A stretch of DNA of 64,000 nt. Source: Geosiphon pyriformis (taxonomy: Eukaryota > Glomeromycota > Glomeromycetes > Archaeosporales > Geosiphonaceae). How positions within the stretch are numbered: the stretch's first letter is position 1; every line of letters starts with the position of its first letter. Below are positions 48,001-59,581 of the stretch, piece after piece. The stretch is from NCBI GenBank assembly GCA_016748015.1, contig JAAOMT010000659.1, positions 375,222-439,221 of the forward strand. The letters run 5' to 3'. The notes beneath the pieces are model-generated. The model searched no databases, was not told where the DNA came from, and was given only the letters and a program-made list of their open reading frames with translations. A program made the position numbers and the translations under genes.

Positions 48001-50645
48001 TGTGTAATGAAATTTCCTTAGCTAATAACTTGCCCAATGTTTTTTGTTTCAAGCATAGTTTTCTTGTTTTGGATGTTTTGGGCCAAGTGCTGTATCTTCG
48101 GATTTGCAGATTACTGAAGCGTTTTGAGATTATTTTTACAGGCCAATTATTGAACAGTTATGGAGAATGTTTTAATTAGAAGAATTTTTGCCATTGGAAA
48201 CAATTGGATCCCAAAGGTCCAGTTCCCTTATAATTCACACTGGTTACAGACTTTGTCAAGGGTGGTGGTTTGGTTAAAAGTTCCTCTCCTACTTTTAAAT
48301 TCCCTTCCAAGTTGGATGTTTCTAATATAGACAGCTTTAGTTTTGTCCATTTTAGTTTAAAAGACACTTCTTTGCTGGTGTTACTGAAGGTTTTTGGTCT
48401 CTTTTCTTGAATGTTGTTAATGTTGATTTGCTGTGAATTCACGTTTTCAGGAAGTAGTTGGATCTCCAGTAACTGAATTTATCTTCAAATTATCTCCTAT
48501 AATTTGAACTGCTGGGCTTATAAGTGGAATGACCAATTTCTTGCCAGTTACTTTATGCAGTTATGTTGTAGTAAATGTCAACTCTTTCCCAGGAATTACT
48601 CATCTGGAAGCTCACTAAAAAATGTGTAGTTATTTTGCTGTGAAAGTCAATTCTTCTACAGGAATCTCATCTGTAGGCTACCCTAATAATTATGATAAGA
48701 AAAGAAAATAAAATAAAAGAAATGTAAAAGAAATAGAATTTTATCAAGAGAAACGTTTTCTATCCAGGTCTGGAGTCACTAACAGATTATTGAAATTGGT
48801 AGCTAATTAATTTCAAAATGTTAGTTGTGTTGAGGAAATTTCAAGTGTAATAATTTTAAGAATTTGTTTTTCAAATATTTAATTTTTATTTGAATGTATA
48901 AAAGATGATTTGTCTCAATTAAGATATCTAAAGTAGGATGCTATAGTAAGATACTATGGGAAGATACATTTTTTTGAAGAGAGAAGCTCTTTTTTTATAC
49001 AATTTGTTGTAGTACTAGTCTTTGAACTTACACTTTTCTCTTTGCTATAATTTGGGTGAACTAAAGATACATTTCTGTGAACTACAAGTTATTTCACAGA
49101 ACTATTGATTATTTCGGCAAATTTTCATTAATTTCTGCAAATTTTGACTATGTTAAATGGTTCGGAATATTGTGTAATTTGATCATTTTAATTTCTAGAG
49201 TACAAATCGGATTATTGATTGAGTAATGATATTTGATAATTTGATTAATTAATAAATAATAATCGAAATAATAATAATGTATGCTAATTAATAATAGGAA
49301 TTATAAAAATAATTTCATGCTAATTAATAGTTAAAATTCTACTGGTAATACCAGTGATTTCAGTTTATACTGATGGTTTGTTAAAAGTTTTGGTACTTCT
49401 AGTGCTGTTGGAGAAACTGCCATCTATTTTTCTGATCTGGGTTTGCACATAGGTGTGGAGGTCCATGGTTTGCTATCATTTACCCTAGCTGAAATGCAGA
49501 CTGTTGCACTGGTTCTTGAGTGTGTACCAGCTTTCTCAAATGTTACAGTTTTTTCTAACAGTTAGGCTTTCTTGGATGCTTGTCAGGCTGAGTTGAGGTT
49601 GGTGGCTCCTGATTTTTGCAACAGATGCTGGATAGAGCACTGTCATATTAGTAATTTGGTCAAATATAAAAACATTTCTGTTATCTGGACAAAGGTAAAA
49701 GGTTACTTTGGTGTGTTGGGCAACAAGTGCACTGATTAGTTGGCTAATCTGGCCACATTTTTAGGGCTTGTTTTTTTAGCAAACATTAAAGAAAAAGTCT
49801 TAATGGCAAATAGTAAGGTGATTTCTGGCAATACACACTGCTTCATTAAGACAATAAATGATACTGTTAGATGTTTTCAATGGGAATTTGGACCTGGTTT
49901 GAGCATTGTGGATCCTTCATGGATTAACAACATAAATTGAGTTTGTACTGTTTCAGTTTGGCACCTTAACTATCACATGTCTGTAGAATATATGAACAGA
50001 GCCACTGCTGGTTTGCATACATATTTGATAAAAGCTTTACACAAAAGACTATCTGTGGCTGTTAGAAAGTGCTTATATAATCAAAGTTATTTTAGTGTAT
50101 TGTGTATATGTTGTGGGGAAGTAAATTTCTCAGATCATAATTTTGTTTGTGGCTTGGACTTTTTAACATGTTAGAGCTTATTAAGCAAGCATTCCTCTCT
50201 TTGGAAATCTCTTATTGGGACAACTTTGTCATCATTTGCAGTCCTGCAGTCTTTGGCTTCTTCTGTTTTTAATGTTAGTCTCTATACAATTTTGTACAAG
50301 GGTTTTGTGTTTAAAGATTGGTTGGTAGATGCTAAAGCATCTTTTGTAAATACTAAGCTTGTGATGTCTAATTTGATCAAGTTTGTTCAGAATATAATCA
50401 CTGGTCATAGGGAGCAAATTTGGGTGTCTAATTCGAAACTTTGAGTTAAAATAGAGCATTATGGATTGCTACATGTGGATGGATCTTTATATGATATCAT
50501 TCGGAGTATTTCTGCTAAGATTTCAGGTAGTGTTGCTCATTTATTAGGAATTGAGAAGAATTATGCCACCAACTTTGGCCTAAGTATTGGCTGTTTGTTT
50601 TTTACTGGTGCTGTTGATAAAATTACAGTAAATATAGTTGTATAG
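45011..50645 (+). pseudogene. LINE ORF2: endonuclease, reverse transcriptase and RNase H, disrupted
   Basis: Starts MCNVRGMNNPTKQKDI. Endonuclease: VVTETKLK (Glu kept), GGNFNKN at 45425 (Asp of GDFN now Asn, codon 45431-45433) and DSDYLVIS (the usual SDH His now Tyr, 45651). RT (about 46490-47700): FNEFLSVVKNLPDGKAAG, KKAWVSMIPKPYE, LQNMRKAYDSV (catalytic Asp now Asn, 46939-46941), GVFVNDT (first Asp of the catalytic pair now Asn, 47292-47294), then TGA. After the thumb region (KASLLRDFPNEVV) comes KQLDPKGPVP (about 48200), extra sequence, then RNase H from SVYTDG (49363) with FSNS (Asp to Asn, 49557) and GNKCTD. Every listed catalytic loss is a G-to-A or C-to-T change. Confidence 0.88.
48400..49345 (+). 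mobile_element. Extra sequence inserted between RT and RNase H of the LINE
   Basis: In the other LINE (59150-58800, minus strand) about 75 codons separate the LDSK/LDPKG motif from the RNase H start; here about 1.1 kb does. The excess, roughly 48400-49345, has no LINE-like frame. It contains two imperfect tandem units of about 65-70 bp (about 48556-48690, each with agtaaatgtcaactc/gaaagtcaattct and caggaat) and an AT-rich right half with repeated atgctaattaata. No transposase, TIR or clear target duplication is seen, so its class is unknown; a solo LTR is one option. Confidence 0.55.
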
Positions 50646-50776
50646 TGTAGCCTTGATTGGCCAAGTGTCTGGTCACATGTAGCAAAAGTGTGAATCACAT
50701 TTAATTTAGAACTTTAAATAGTTGTATTGTATTAGATAGTGATTGGGCTTTACTTGTTAAACTAATAAAAAAAAAA
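50646..50776 (+). other. LINE 3' UTR
   Basis: Reads gtgtctggtcacatgtagc ... gatagtgattgggctttact ... aataaaaaaaaaa. Aligns with the 3' ends at 31637-31760 (reverse), 27620-27705 (reverse), about 56690-56760 (reverse) and with the tails of the ORF1-only elements (about 5925-6045, 42690-42800). Probably the sequence recognised by the element's own RT. Confidence 0.75.
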
Positions 50777-51528
50777 TTATTGACTATAATAATTACTGTT
50801 TATATTAACTAAGTAATAATACTTTAATAAATATATTAATTTAATTAATTTTTATTTATTTATTGTTTTTATATACATAATAGTAATTGATTTCTGTTTA
50901 AAAATTATTGTATTGCTTAATAAAAATAATAATTTATTGTCTTTAAATTCGAATAAAAAAATATTAAATAAATTAATGTTTTTAGTAATTTTTGTTAATA
51001 AAATAATATTATTGTTAAAAAAATTTTATTGTTGTAAAATAACTTTATTTTTAAAAAATATAATTAATAAAAATTCTGTTTTTTTGGTATTATTAAATAG
51101 CTAAATTGAATTTAGTAGTAGTTAAGTCTTTGTTGATAATTGTTTTAAAAAATTAATTAACTATTGAAATTGTTTTTATTGTTGGCTAATTAAAACTTAA
51201 AAAAAAAGACTTTTATTTAAAACCAAGATAAAATTTCATCTTATTAATATAAAAATGTTTTTATGTATTTGTTTACTATTATCATTTGTTAAATAAACAT
51301 AAAATTACTAAATTTTTTGTTTTTATATTATTATTATTATTTAGTTGTATTTATACAACTTAAAATTATAATTAAATATTAAACTGGTTATAATGCATTA
51401 AACCTCTACCAGACCAACAATGTTAAACAGAATTCACTGTGTAACTAACAAAATATTTATTTGATTTACATTTTTTCAACAGGTCCCAATTTTCACGTAG
51501 TTATATCAATTACTTATTCTCATAATCT
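50777..51528. other. AT-rich spacer between the LINE and NOB1
   Basis: No supported ORF. The last 100 bp before 51529 have more normal composition and probably hold the NOB1 3' UTR. Confidence 0.45.
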
Positions 51529-53546
51529 TCATCTCCTTTTCTTTCCTTTACTTTTTCCCCTTTTACTTTCGTTTGGATTTTTACGACCATAGCCAATCAC
51601 AGGTGGCCCAGAAGAAATTGATTTTCCGGACCCGATTAACAATCTCGGAATATAATCCGGATCAAATATATCAATAACTTTTTGTCTTCTGTATGTTTTG
51701 AGAGCCCTCTGATATTCTATTTGATCCTCGCGTAGAATAAGATTATTTGAATTATGACCACTTTTTGGATCAGGTATAGAGTACTGTTCACCCAAAAAAA
51801 AAGGATTACATAATGACTGGGACAGACAGGAAAAATGCTTTAAAAATATATTTACCTTGGTTCCACGTAAATTATAATTAAAATTCTTTTTTAGATAATA
51901 TTTGACATTGCCGTTTTCGTCGGTGGAAGTTGAAGTTCGGATAAGTGTAGGGTTGCCACAACTGGGACAAAACTGCTTCTCCATGTTTGAGGTTACTCTT
52001 TTTTAATATTTCCAACTTATATTAGAATCATATCTAAGATTTGTAAAATTTAGAAAGCTATACATTAAAATACTCACTTGAAACATGCATGACACCGAAG
52101 AACCCAATGATTTATCCTTTTAATTCTCAATCCATCAATTGATAGCAAATTCAATCTCATTTGTAACAAAACATTCTTATATGCACCGGAATATTTCAAA
52201 TGAAGAATTTAATAAGAAATTTAAAGGACTGGGATATAAAAACTGAAATCGTGTTAAGAAATCTTACTTGCATCGCATAATCAAACGTCATACACCCAAC
52301 TTTCATCAAAACTTGAGATGGCTGTTTAGCAGAATTGAAAGAAATACCAAGTTTATGTTTCTGAATATTCTTGGGGGTAATCCATTCTCCTTCACCATCA
52401 TCATTTTCTTCGTCTTCTTCCTCCTCCTCCTCCTCATCTTCTTTCTTCTCCTCCTCCTTTTCCTCCTCATCTTCTTTCTTCTCCTGCTCCTCTTTTTCAT
52501 TAGCAACAATAACAAGATTAGCTTCTTTGTGATTTGGTGAGAGTTTTGTTAAAAGAGAAGATTCTTCTGTATCCTTTTTTTGATCCAGCGATTCATGATT
52601 AATATCCTCTGGTAAATTTTTTTGTTTTTCCATATTGTCATCCTCTTGATTTTCTTTAACAGCAAAAATATATTGCTCTATTTTGATTCCTTGTTGGGTC
52701 ACATCAGTTTGAGCCGAGGAAATTATTGATTTTTCTTTCTCAGGAACGATGTGCTGGACTTCTTTTGAATTTGTTTCATTACTTGAATTATTGCCTTCCG
52801 TTATTCTTTCGATATTAGCCCGATCTGGAACATCACTCTGTGCCTTCCCATTAATTGTTTGATCCGTTTCTATTTTAATATCTGAGACAACTAATGACGG
52901 TTCAGTATCGGGTTTCGAGACGGTATTATTAGGTTTTTGTTGAAGGTTAGATTTTCGTGTATTGGGCTAAAATAATTTTATTGAGCTTTTAAATGGCTAT
53001 CCGATTTATAGGAAATTACCATTAAGATCGTGAATGTGAAAATCATTTTGAAATCACTTACCAGTACAGGCTCAGTTCTAATTCTCCTTAAACCATTGGC
53101 TTCAATTTCAAGCATATAAGTTAATGCTAAAACTTTGAGATCGACTACAGAGAGGGTTGAAAAATCGCCCGTCTTTTTCGAGAAATTTACAACTATTTAA
53201 AAAACTATTGATGAGTCCTTATCAAATCAATTAGGAAACATAAATTTTTGATCCTGGATATAGACAGACAAAAAAAAATCTTCGCTGCTCAACCTAGCAT
53301 ACCTTGTTTTAAAGAATCATCTGACGGTATAACCGTCACCAAATCAAACGGTAATTGTGCCAAATAATCACGAGATTTTTTATCCCGAATTTCAGCAAGC
53401 ACCTCAGGGACGGTATAAAATTTTTCCGCTAGGTGACGAACTGGTGTTTCTTTTATTAAGGGAGCCGAATCAAGTACTAAAGAAATTAACTTGTCTACAT
53501 TTTTTTTTTGATTTCCGGTAGAGTTTTGTACTGAGGTATCTTTCAT
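51529..53546 (-). CDS. NOB1: 20S pre-rRNA D-site endonuclease Nob1
   Basis: Six exons (53546-53303, 53192-53062, 52966-52268, 52175-52078, 51997-51856, 51783-51529) total 1569 nt, 522 residues; all phases match. N-terminal PIN nuclease: LVLDSAPLI (Asp26), TVPEVLAEIRD (catalytic Glu region), KKTGDFSTLSVVDLKVLALT (Asp91, Asp99), and after the insert TFDYAMQNVLLQM (Asp354). A highly acidic, charged linker (about 125-340, Lys/Glu-rich) splits the PIN domain as in other Nob1 proteins. Zinc ribbon: Cys386-x2-Cys389 and Cys401-x2-Cys404 (RCHACF, FCPSCGNP). The C-terminal half carries RREDQ-like ILREDQIEYQ and a Lys/Arg-rich tail. Nob1 makes the final cut that yields the 18S rRNA 3' end in the cytoplasm. 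Slightly longer than yeast Nob1 because of the linker. It stands alone between transposon blocks. Confidence 0.96.
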
Positions 53547-54462
53547 GTTTAATAATTTAAATGAGGGGAGTTTGGGACAAGGTTTAAAATTTTTACCAAC
53601 TCGAAAATCTTGACTGATTATTTATTGATCATAATCGTCACCAATCAAAAACTTCTTATCTTAGACACTTTATAAATGAAATTTATATAAGTATCATAAC
53701 CTTTGGGAAATATTAATATTCCCAAACTTCAAGATATGTTAATGGGTATTAAAATATAAATATTTGCTAAAGCGGGGAATAAATAGATATTTAGAAACAA
53801 AAATTTGTCATAAATTGAATCCAAAACATAATTATAAAAGGAAATATTTAAATAGTTAATTTCTCAAATTAGTTTTCTCTTGCAATTTAAAATGTGTAAA
53901 AAAACTGAAATTTTTTATTTGCACGTCTCATAAATGAAGACATTAAAAGAGAATAAATTAGTCAAGTCCGATTGAAATAAAAGCTCAATTTTTAATTGAA
54001 ATTTCCAAACATCGACAATTTCAAATTTTCCCAATGGATTCACACTCACTTTAATGATATTAAAAAGGAATTCTATTAATATTATCCCTTAAACTTTTTT
54101 TTTGAATGAGATTTTGCTTCATGACAAGCCTAAAAATTTTCTTTTCTTTTTTTATTTAAAAATTTTATATTCACAGGATTTTTATTCAATTATTACGAAC
54201 TCAAATATTTTACAATTATTAAGAGAAAAACACCAAAAAATTTAAATACCTTGAAATAGTCAAAAAAAAGTTAAAATTGAATAATGTATTATATTACATG
54301 TTTACTGTTGTTAAAAAATATGCCAAAAAAATGGTAAATATTAAAATTTTGTATTACTATAGTTTTTTTAACAATTTATTTTAATAAATAACATTAAAAA
54401 ACTTGCATAACTTATTTTTTTACAAATAATGTTAAATTTTATATTTAAAGTAAATAAAAAAA
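53547..54462. other. NOB1 upstream region grading into AT-rich DNA
   Basis: The first few hundred bases should hold the NOB1 promoter; no motif is assigned. No ORF supported. From about 54000 the sequence becomes very AT-rich. Confidence 0.45.
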
Positions 54463-54676
54463 GGGAATTGCTAAATCGACCCACCGCAACACGTGATATC
54501 ATTTTACGTCATAGTTTCGTATTCGAAGTGTTTTTTAATATATATAATCTATATTCAATTTTATAAAAGAAAAAGTTATTTTTTATTTTAATTAAACTAA
54601 TATTTATTAGAATTACTAATAAATAAATATTAAAATTAATATCACGTGTTGCGGGTGGGTCGATTTAGCAATTCCC
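54463..54676. mobile_element. MITE, 214 bp, with 37/38-bp terminal inverted repeats
   Basis: Left TIR 54463-54499 begins GGGAATTGCTAAATCGACCC; right TIR 54639-54676 is its reverse complement except for one extra G:C pair. Each TIR contains the palindrome CACGTG near its inner end. The middle is AT-rich with no coding capacity. Flanks are A-runs on both sides, so a target duplication of A residues is possible but unproven. Superfamily unassigned. The near-perfect TIRs in decayed surroundings imply recent insertion. Confidence 0.9.
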
Positions 54677-54689
54677 AAAAAAATTTAAT

Positions 54690-55080
54690 AAATCTTTTTT
54701 TTTATAAAAACAATAAAAAGGAAGCAATTTTTATTTTTCTTGTAGTTTTTAAGAATGCAAGTATCCAAGATGTTATTTTAACTGTAGAAACATCTAAACA
54801 GTACTTTATAAAAGCACTTTTCCTAAATATTAAAAAAATAAAGCTGCTAAAAGCTGTTAAAAAAGCACTTTTTTTGTTTTGGTTAAAGATATTCTCTTTT
54901 TAATGTTTTTTAAAGCATTACATTAGAAACAGTTTTAGTATAGTTGTTATTATTCCAAAAAGTCTTAGGGTTTTTAACAACAAACTGGTAACAAAGCAGT
55001 TGTTTTTTATTTTTAATCTTATTTTTGCTGTTTAAATAACTAAGAAAACCAAAACAGCAAAAAAAAATACAAAAATTTAG
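54690..55080 (+). mobile_element. Fragment of the LINE ORF1-derived element, copy B
   Basis: An open frame of 85 codons (54646-54903, containing VETSKQYFIKALFLNIKK) matches VIETVKQNILKAFFLNNNSKK at about 3930 in copy A and the similar stretch at about 39630. Similarity fades after about 55080. Truncated. Confidence 0.5.
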
Positions 55081-56689
55081 ATTTATTAAAAGAATTAATA
55101 TATTAATAAATATAACAAAAAATCAACTAATTAAAAAACTATTTTTATTAGTTATACTATTTTAATTCTATTATATTATTATTATTATTACTAGAAATTT
55201 TCAAAAAAATTAAAAAGTAGTTCTAAATTTTTAAAACTAAGTCAATAAATTGTTAATTTAAATCTATTATTATTATAAACTTGTATATATTAATTAAAAA
55301 TTACAAATATATTTAAAATCTTATTCATAATATTTTAAAAAACAATATTAAAATTTTAGTTAACATAATTATTAAATACTTAAATTCAAAAATAAAAAAA
55401 CAATTATTATTATAAAATATTTTAAATTTTGTTTAATTATATAAATATGTTAATTTTATTTCTTAAATATAAACAAAAATTAATGAATACTATTTGTTTT
55501 AATTAAAACACTAAAAAATTTGAATTTAAAAAATTTAAATTTATTTTAATAAATATAAATCAAAGTATTATTTAATAATTATATTAATATATTTGTTAAT
55601 AAAAATAAATTTGAAAAAATAAATATAATTTAAAATTAAATAAAAATAAAAAATATAATAATTATTAAACAAAAAACTTGTAGAATATTATTAATAAATC
55701 ATAAAATTGTTTATAAAAACTTATTAAATATTAAACAATAAATTAATTTAATTATTATTAATTATGTTAATACCAAAAAAATAAGAAAATTTAATTTTGC
55801 ATAAATCATTAAAAACTAAATAATATTATACATAATAGAAAAAAAAAAATAATTTCTAATATTAAACTTAAATAATAATTATTAACAAGTAATTATAAAC
55901 TTAAATAACTAAAAAAAATAGTATTTAACTTTAAAATTATATATTAATTATACTTGATTTTTAAAAAATATTGTAAAATATTATTATATTTAATAATAAA
56001 AATATTAACAATAAATTAATTAAAAAAGATAATTAACCAATAATTTAAAATACTTAAATTAAAAATTACCAATATAATAAAAAAAAAGTAATTAAAACTA
56101 TTAAAAAAAATTTGAATTTTAATAAAACTTAATAATAAAAAAATATTATTATAAAATAATAATAATTAAATAGTTAACATAAAATAAATTTATTAATTAT
56201 ATAGAAATAATATAAAAAAAAACATTTAATAATTTAAAACAAATTTTTTTTGTTAATTATATTTTAACCAAATTAATTATTTATAATAAACTTATTTATT
56301 AAAATTGTTAAAATACATAAATTGTTATTTATATTATTAAATTATTTATATCTAATTTTTAACTTATTAAATTAATTTATATTAAAAACATATATATAAA
56401 AATCTAATATATTAAAACAATAATTTTAATTATAATTATTAATAAAATACTAAATTTTACTTTTATTTTATTTATTTTATTTTGTTTATTTTATTGTTTT
56501 TATGTTAAAATTAATTTAATTAAAAAACAAGTATTTATAATATTATAAATAATTTGATAAAAAATACAAAAATAAATATAAGATTAATTTATTAATAGTT
56601 AAGCTGTACTTATAAAACTTAATTACTATTTAACTACTACTTAAAAGCATCTAATTAAAAAAGATTTTAGATTAAATATAATTTATGTT
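55081..56689. other. AT-rich block, nothing recognised
   Basis: Almost pure A/T with no ORF on either strand and no alignable element. Confidence 0.5.
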
Positions 56690-57164
56690 TTTTCTATATG
56701 TAATCAGCTACTTAAGCCAATTAAGACAACACTATATATTTATACCACTTATTATAAAAAGTTCTGCATAAAACCAAAATATAAACTAGTCAAAAGAGAG
56801 TATAATCTAAAACAAACATATATATTCAACCTAATACCAAAATTATAAATTATTTTAAGAATTCACAAAGACAATAATTTCAAACCAGATAAAATAATTA
56901 ATCTATCACAAAGCAAGAAATTATGCTTTTTATAATGTGTTTTTAGTTATATGTCTAGTAATCAAATAACAGTTTTATAATCTTTGACAAAACTCTGGAC
57001 CAAATCAACAATTATTATATTACTATTAGACCCAATACTCAATAAGCATATTATTTTAACCACTCATTTTTCCAATATAAAGTTTTTAACCAGTATTACT
57101 TATAGAAATATAGGAAATATATTAGCATAATTATTAGCCAATCAGAAGTAAGTGTAATAAATAT

Positions 57165-57258
57165 GGAATTCCAGGATTCCTCTCAGGAATTGCAGGATTC
57201 CAGAAATTTCAGGATTTCCCAACGAGGAATTGCAGGATTCCAGAATTTCAGGATTCCT
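57165..57258 (+). repeat. Short tandem repeat of GGAATTGCAGGATTCC-type units
   Basis: Units of about 37-40 bp, each with aggaattgcaggattcc and a following cagaatttcagga segment; an eroded version is at about 31150-31245 in the other copy. It lies within the LTR. Confidence 0.8.
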
Positions 57259-57411
57259 GTCATGAAGAATCGAGAAATTGAGGAATCTCAATTATGTATA
57301 TATTGCAGTAATATTAGAAACAGAAAAAACAGAATCAATATGACAGAATCCTTAGCCCAGAAACACAAATCATCAAATAAATAAATATTTTATATCTCAA
57401 AACCACTCTTC

Positions 57412-57436
57412 ACTATCAACACTTCATGTTGATAGT
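57412..57436 (+). repeat. Perfect 10-bp inverted repeat (hairpin)
   Basis: actatcaaca, five-base spacer cttca, tgttgatagt. A base-changed but still partly paired version occurs in the older copy near 30925. Confidence 0.85.
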
Positions 57437-57499
57437 AATTGATACTTAACCATGCTGGAACAATAGCTCTTGATCATGGCTATTAACAAGATACTAACA

Positions 57500-57950
57500 T
57501 ATCAAATTGCCTTGGCTTATTTTTCCTATTTTCTTATTTTATTTTCTTTATTTTATTTTCTTTCTTTCTTTGATTTTATTGTTGTATACTAATTGATTAA
57601 GAGATTAAGTGCTGAGTTATTGATGTCAAGAATAGTCTGGTAAAAGACCCAAAAATAAGGATAGGATTTTATATATTATCGGATAGCTTACCAGAAAGGC
57701 ATGACTGCCAGACTAAATCTGGTCACCACGCTAAGAAAGAAATTGAGAAAACTCTTGGAAAGATACATTTACTATCGACACTATTGAATTTCTGTCCATT
57801 ATACAAAAGACTCCATCAAAACCTTCAGATACAACACCTGCAGAACCTCATCCACAGAAGTAGCTTTTGAGCACCAAGTTACGGGTTTGTTATTTAATTC
57901 AACAGCAGAAAAAATCATCTGTAACACCAGTAACATATATAAACAACCAA
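57500..57950 (+). pseudogene. Internal region next to the LTR with a short broken reading frame
   Basis: Composition is balanced, unlike the flanking LINE. A pyrimidine-rich stretch (about 57525-57575) is followed by frames containing SLPERHDCQTKSGHHAKKEIEK and, one frameshift later, FLSIIQKTPSKPSDTTPAEP before TAG at about 57862. Similar but decayed sequence lies beside the LTR at 40312-40600. It could be the start of a gag gene of the LTR element; I do not recognise the protein. Confidence 0.4.
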
Positions 57951-58679
57951 AAAATTCAGTCTTATGCAAAGATTAGATTACTTTACAATTAATAATACAA
58001 GCATTTAGCAAATTAATATATTTTTAGATAGTGTTTAAAATCAGATTTCTTTTAGTGCAATTGTTATAAATGCATAAAAATATATGATTAAAGTTCTTAA
58101 TTAGTTTATATCTAATATATAATATGCTAGGATAATTTAAGTTATATAGTTTTTTTTTTAATCATAGACAAATAGTGGTACAAGATTTTTATAAAATAGG
58201 ATTAAAGTACTATAAAAACAAAATTGGTAAAACCAGATTTAATATGACTATTAAGATGTTATATGTCAAAGATTCTATATATATCAAAAAGATTGTAAAG
58301 CATTATATCTATAACACTATCAACACATTTGAATTTTCAGTTAACAAAACCAATAATCTCAAATAACTATTTAACAAAGTAATAGGCATTCTCAAAAATA
58401 AATTTTTTTTTGATGGCAAAAAAATAGTACAGCATCTAAACAAATATTGTGAAATTAAACATAGTAACAGCATTGGCAAAAAAGTTTGTATGTTCATTAC
58501 CAACAATTTTAGAATGGTTTTTGACTTTATTTCAATTGATTAACAAATTTTTTGATACAATAGTCTAACAAATATGTTCTTTTTTAATCCAGTATTTATT
58601 ACAAAAATTGGGATTAATGGACTCCTTGTTTAAAGCACAAACATTCAATAATACTTAATTATCTGTAAACAAAATAACT

Positions 58680-59540
58680 AAGTTAAACATAAAAATATAT
58701 TCAACACAAGCACAATAGTTTGTAGTTCCATTAAAGTTAAAAAAAACAAGCCACTTATCTTAATTTTAACACTTATTTTAATGTCTGAAAAATATGCAGT
58801 CACATTATCACAAACACTTATAGAACCAAAATTTTTGATTGAAATATTTATATAGACAATTATTTTTTCTGTTCTATTTCTCAGCAAACATTTTTTGACA
58901 AACTCAAAATTACATGATTGGTTAACAGATGCAAGATAAAAAGCCAAAGCATTACAGCTGACCAGGCCACTTTTTTCAATAAACATGACAAGTAAGCTAA
59001 ACCAACCAAGAACAAGATCTTTAGAATCAAGTCTTTTTTACCTGCAAAATATGTTTCATGTAAAACAAACTTCATAACAATCCAGAAATTGGTTGGCAAA
59101 AGCAATGCCAAATCTCTTTAAAAATTTTATCATACTAATTTAATAATCCAAACCCAGAATATTAATAACAACAATACTATTACCAATTCAAAAAACATTG
59201 GGAGATTGTTTCTTAAAAATAAACTACATAATATTAAAGTATTAGTTCTATCTGCCAAAAAACAGTTCATTGGATTAATTAACAATATAACCAGAAAACT
59301 GAAAAAATGTCAAGATATTTAGCTAACAGTCTGTAAATTCATAGCTCTATGTTTGAATAATCTGCCAAGAATCTCTTTTTTCTTTTCTCTGAATTAGCAA
59401 AAGTGATCAAATTAGCCACTAAATTTTCAGCTTGTATTTGTTCAAAAGACTTGAAACCATATAATTTAAGATGAAAAATAGCTTTATTAGAAAAGTTTTT
59501 GGGCAAATTGGTCTTAAGCTTCAATTTTTTTCTTAGCATT
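58680..59540 (-). pseudogene. RNase H and RT-thumb remnants of the old LINE
   Basis: Minus strand: 59539-59339 contains LYGFKSFEQIQAENLVANLI (parallel to LYNLKLFEQVQTEAKVSSVL at 47.8 kb), then KRLDSKDLVLGWFSLL, and from 58986 to 58678 IIVYINISIKNFGS (the YTDGSLK start, catalytic Asp lost) and LTLMELQTIVLVLN (catalytic Glu kept). It shows the normal, short spacing between the RT thumb and RNase H. Confidence 0.75.
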
Positions 59541-59581
59541 TTGTTTTATTTTTTACATATATTTATCAATATATAATTAAA

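Larger units (their letters stand above)
43000..50776 (+). mobile_element. Near-complete LINE (non-LTR retrotransposon), inactive
   Basis: A 7.8-kb element of better-balanced composition than its surroundings. Order: 5' UTR (approximate start), ORF1 with CCHC zinc knuckle (43136-44987), ORF2 with apurinic-type endonuclease, reverse transcriptase and RNase H (45011-50645), 3' UTR (50646-50776) ending in an A-run. Frames are broken by stops and a few frameshifts, and the linker before RNase H carries about 0.9 kb of extra sequence. Catalytic residues of all three enzymes are mutated. It resembles, from memory, LINE proteins abundant in Rhizophagus and Gigaspora. Confidence 0.9.
57118..57499 (+). 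mobile_element. LTR-like element, best-preserved copy, inside the old LINE
   Basis: About 382 bp ending aagatactaaca at 57499. It carries the ccaatcagaagtaag start region, three to four ggaattgcaggattcc-type units, a 10-bp hairpin (57412-57436), and the box aatagctcttgatcatggc. It matches inverted copies at 30847-31290 and, at its 3' end, 33337-33852, and the + strand copy at 39721-40311. Other copies start TGTTA and this one ends TAACA, giving the inverted termini expected of LTRs. Confidence 0.65.

Noticed and set aside
52268-52540. Plus-strand Leu/Phe-rich and minus-strand Arg/Lys-rich alternative frames
   Set aside because: Both are shadows of the Glu/Lys-rich linker exon of NOB1.
57118-57499. 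CRISPR-like array, because of repeated GGAATTGCAGGATTCC units
   Set aside because: Only a few imperfect units without uniform spacers, in a eukaryotic retroelement; it is a tandem repeat within an LTR.
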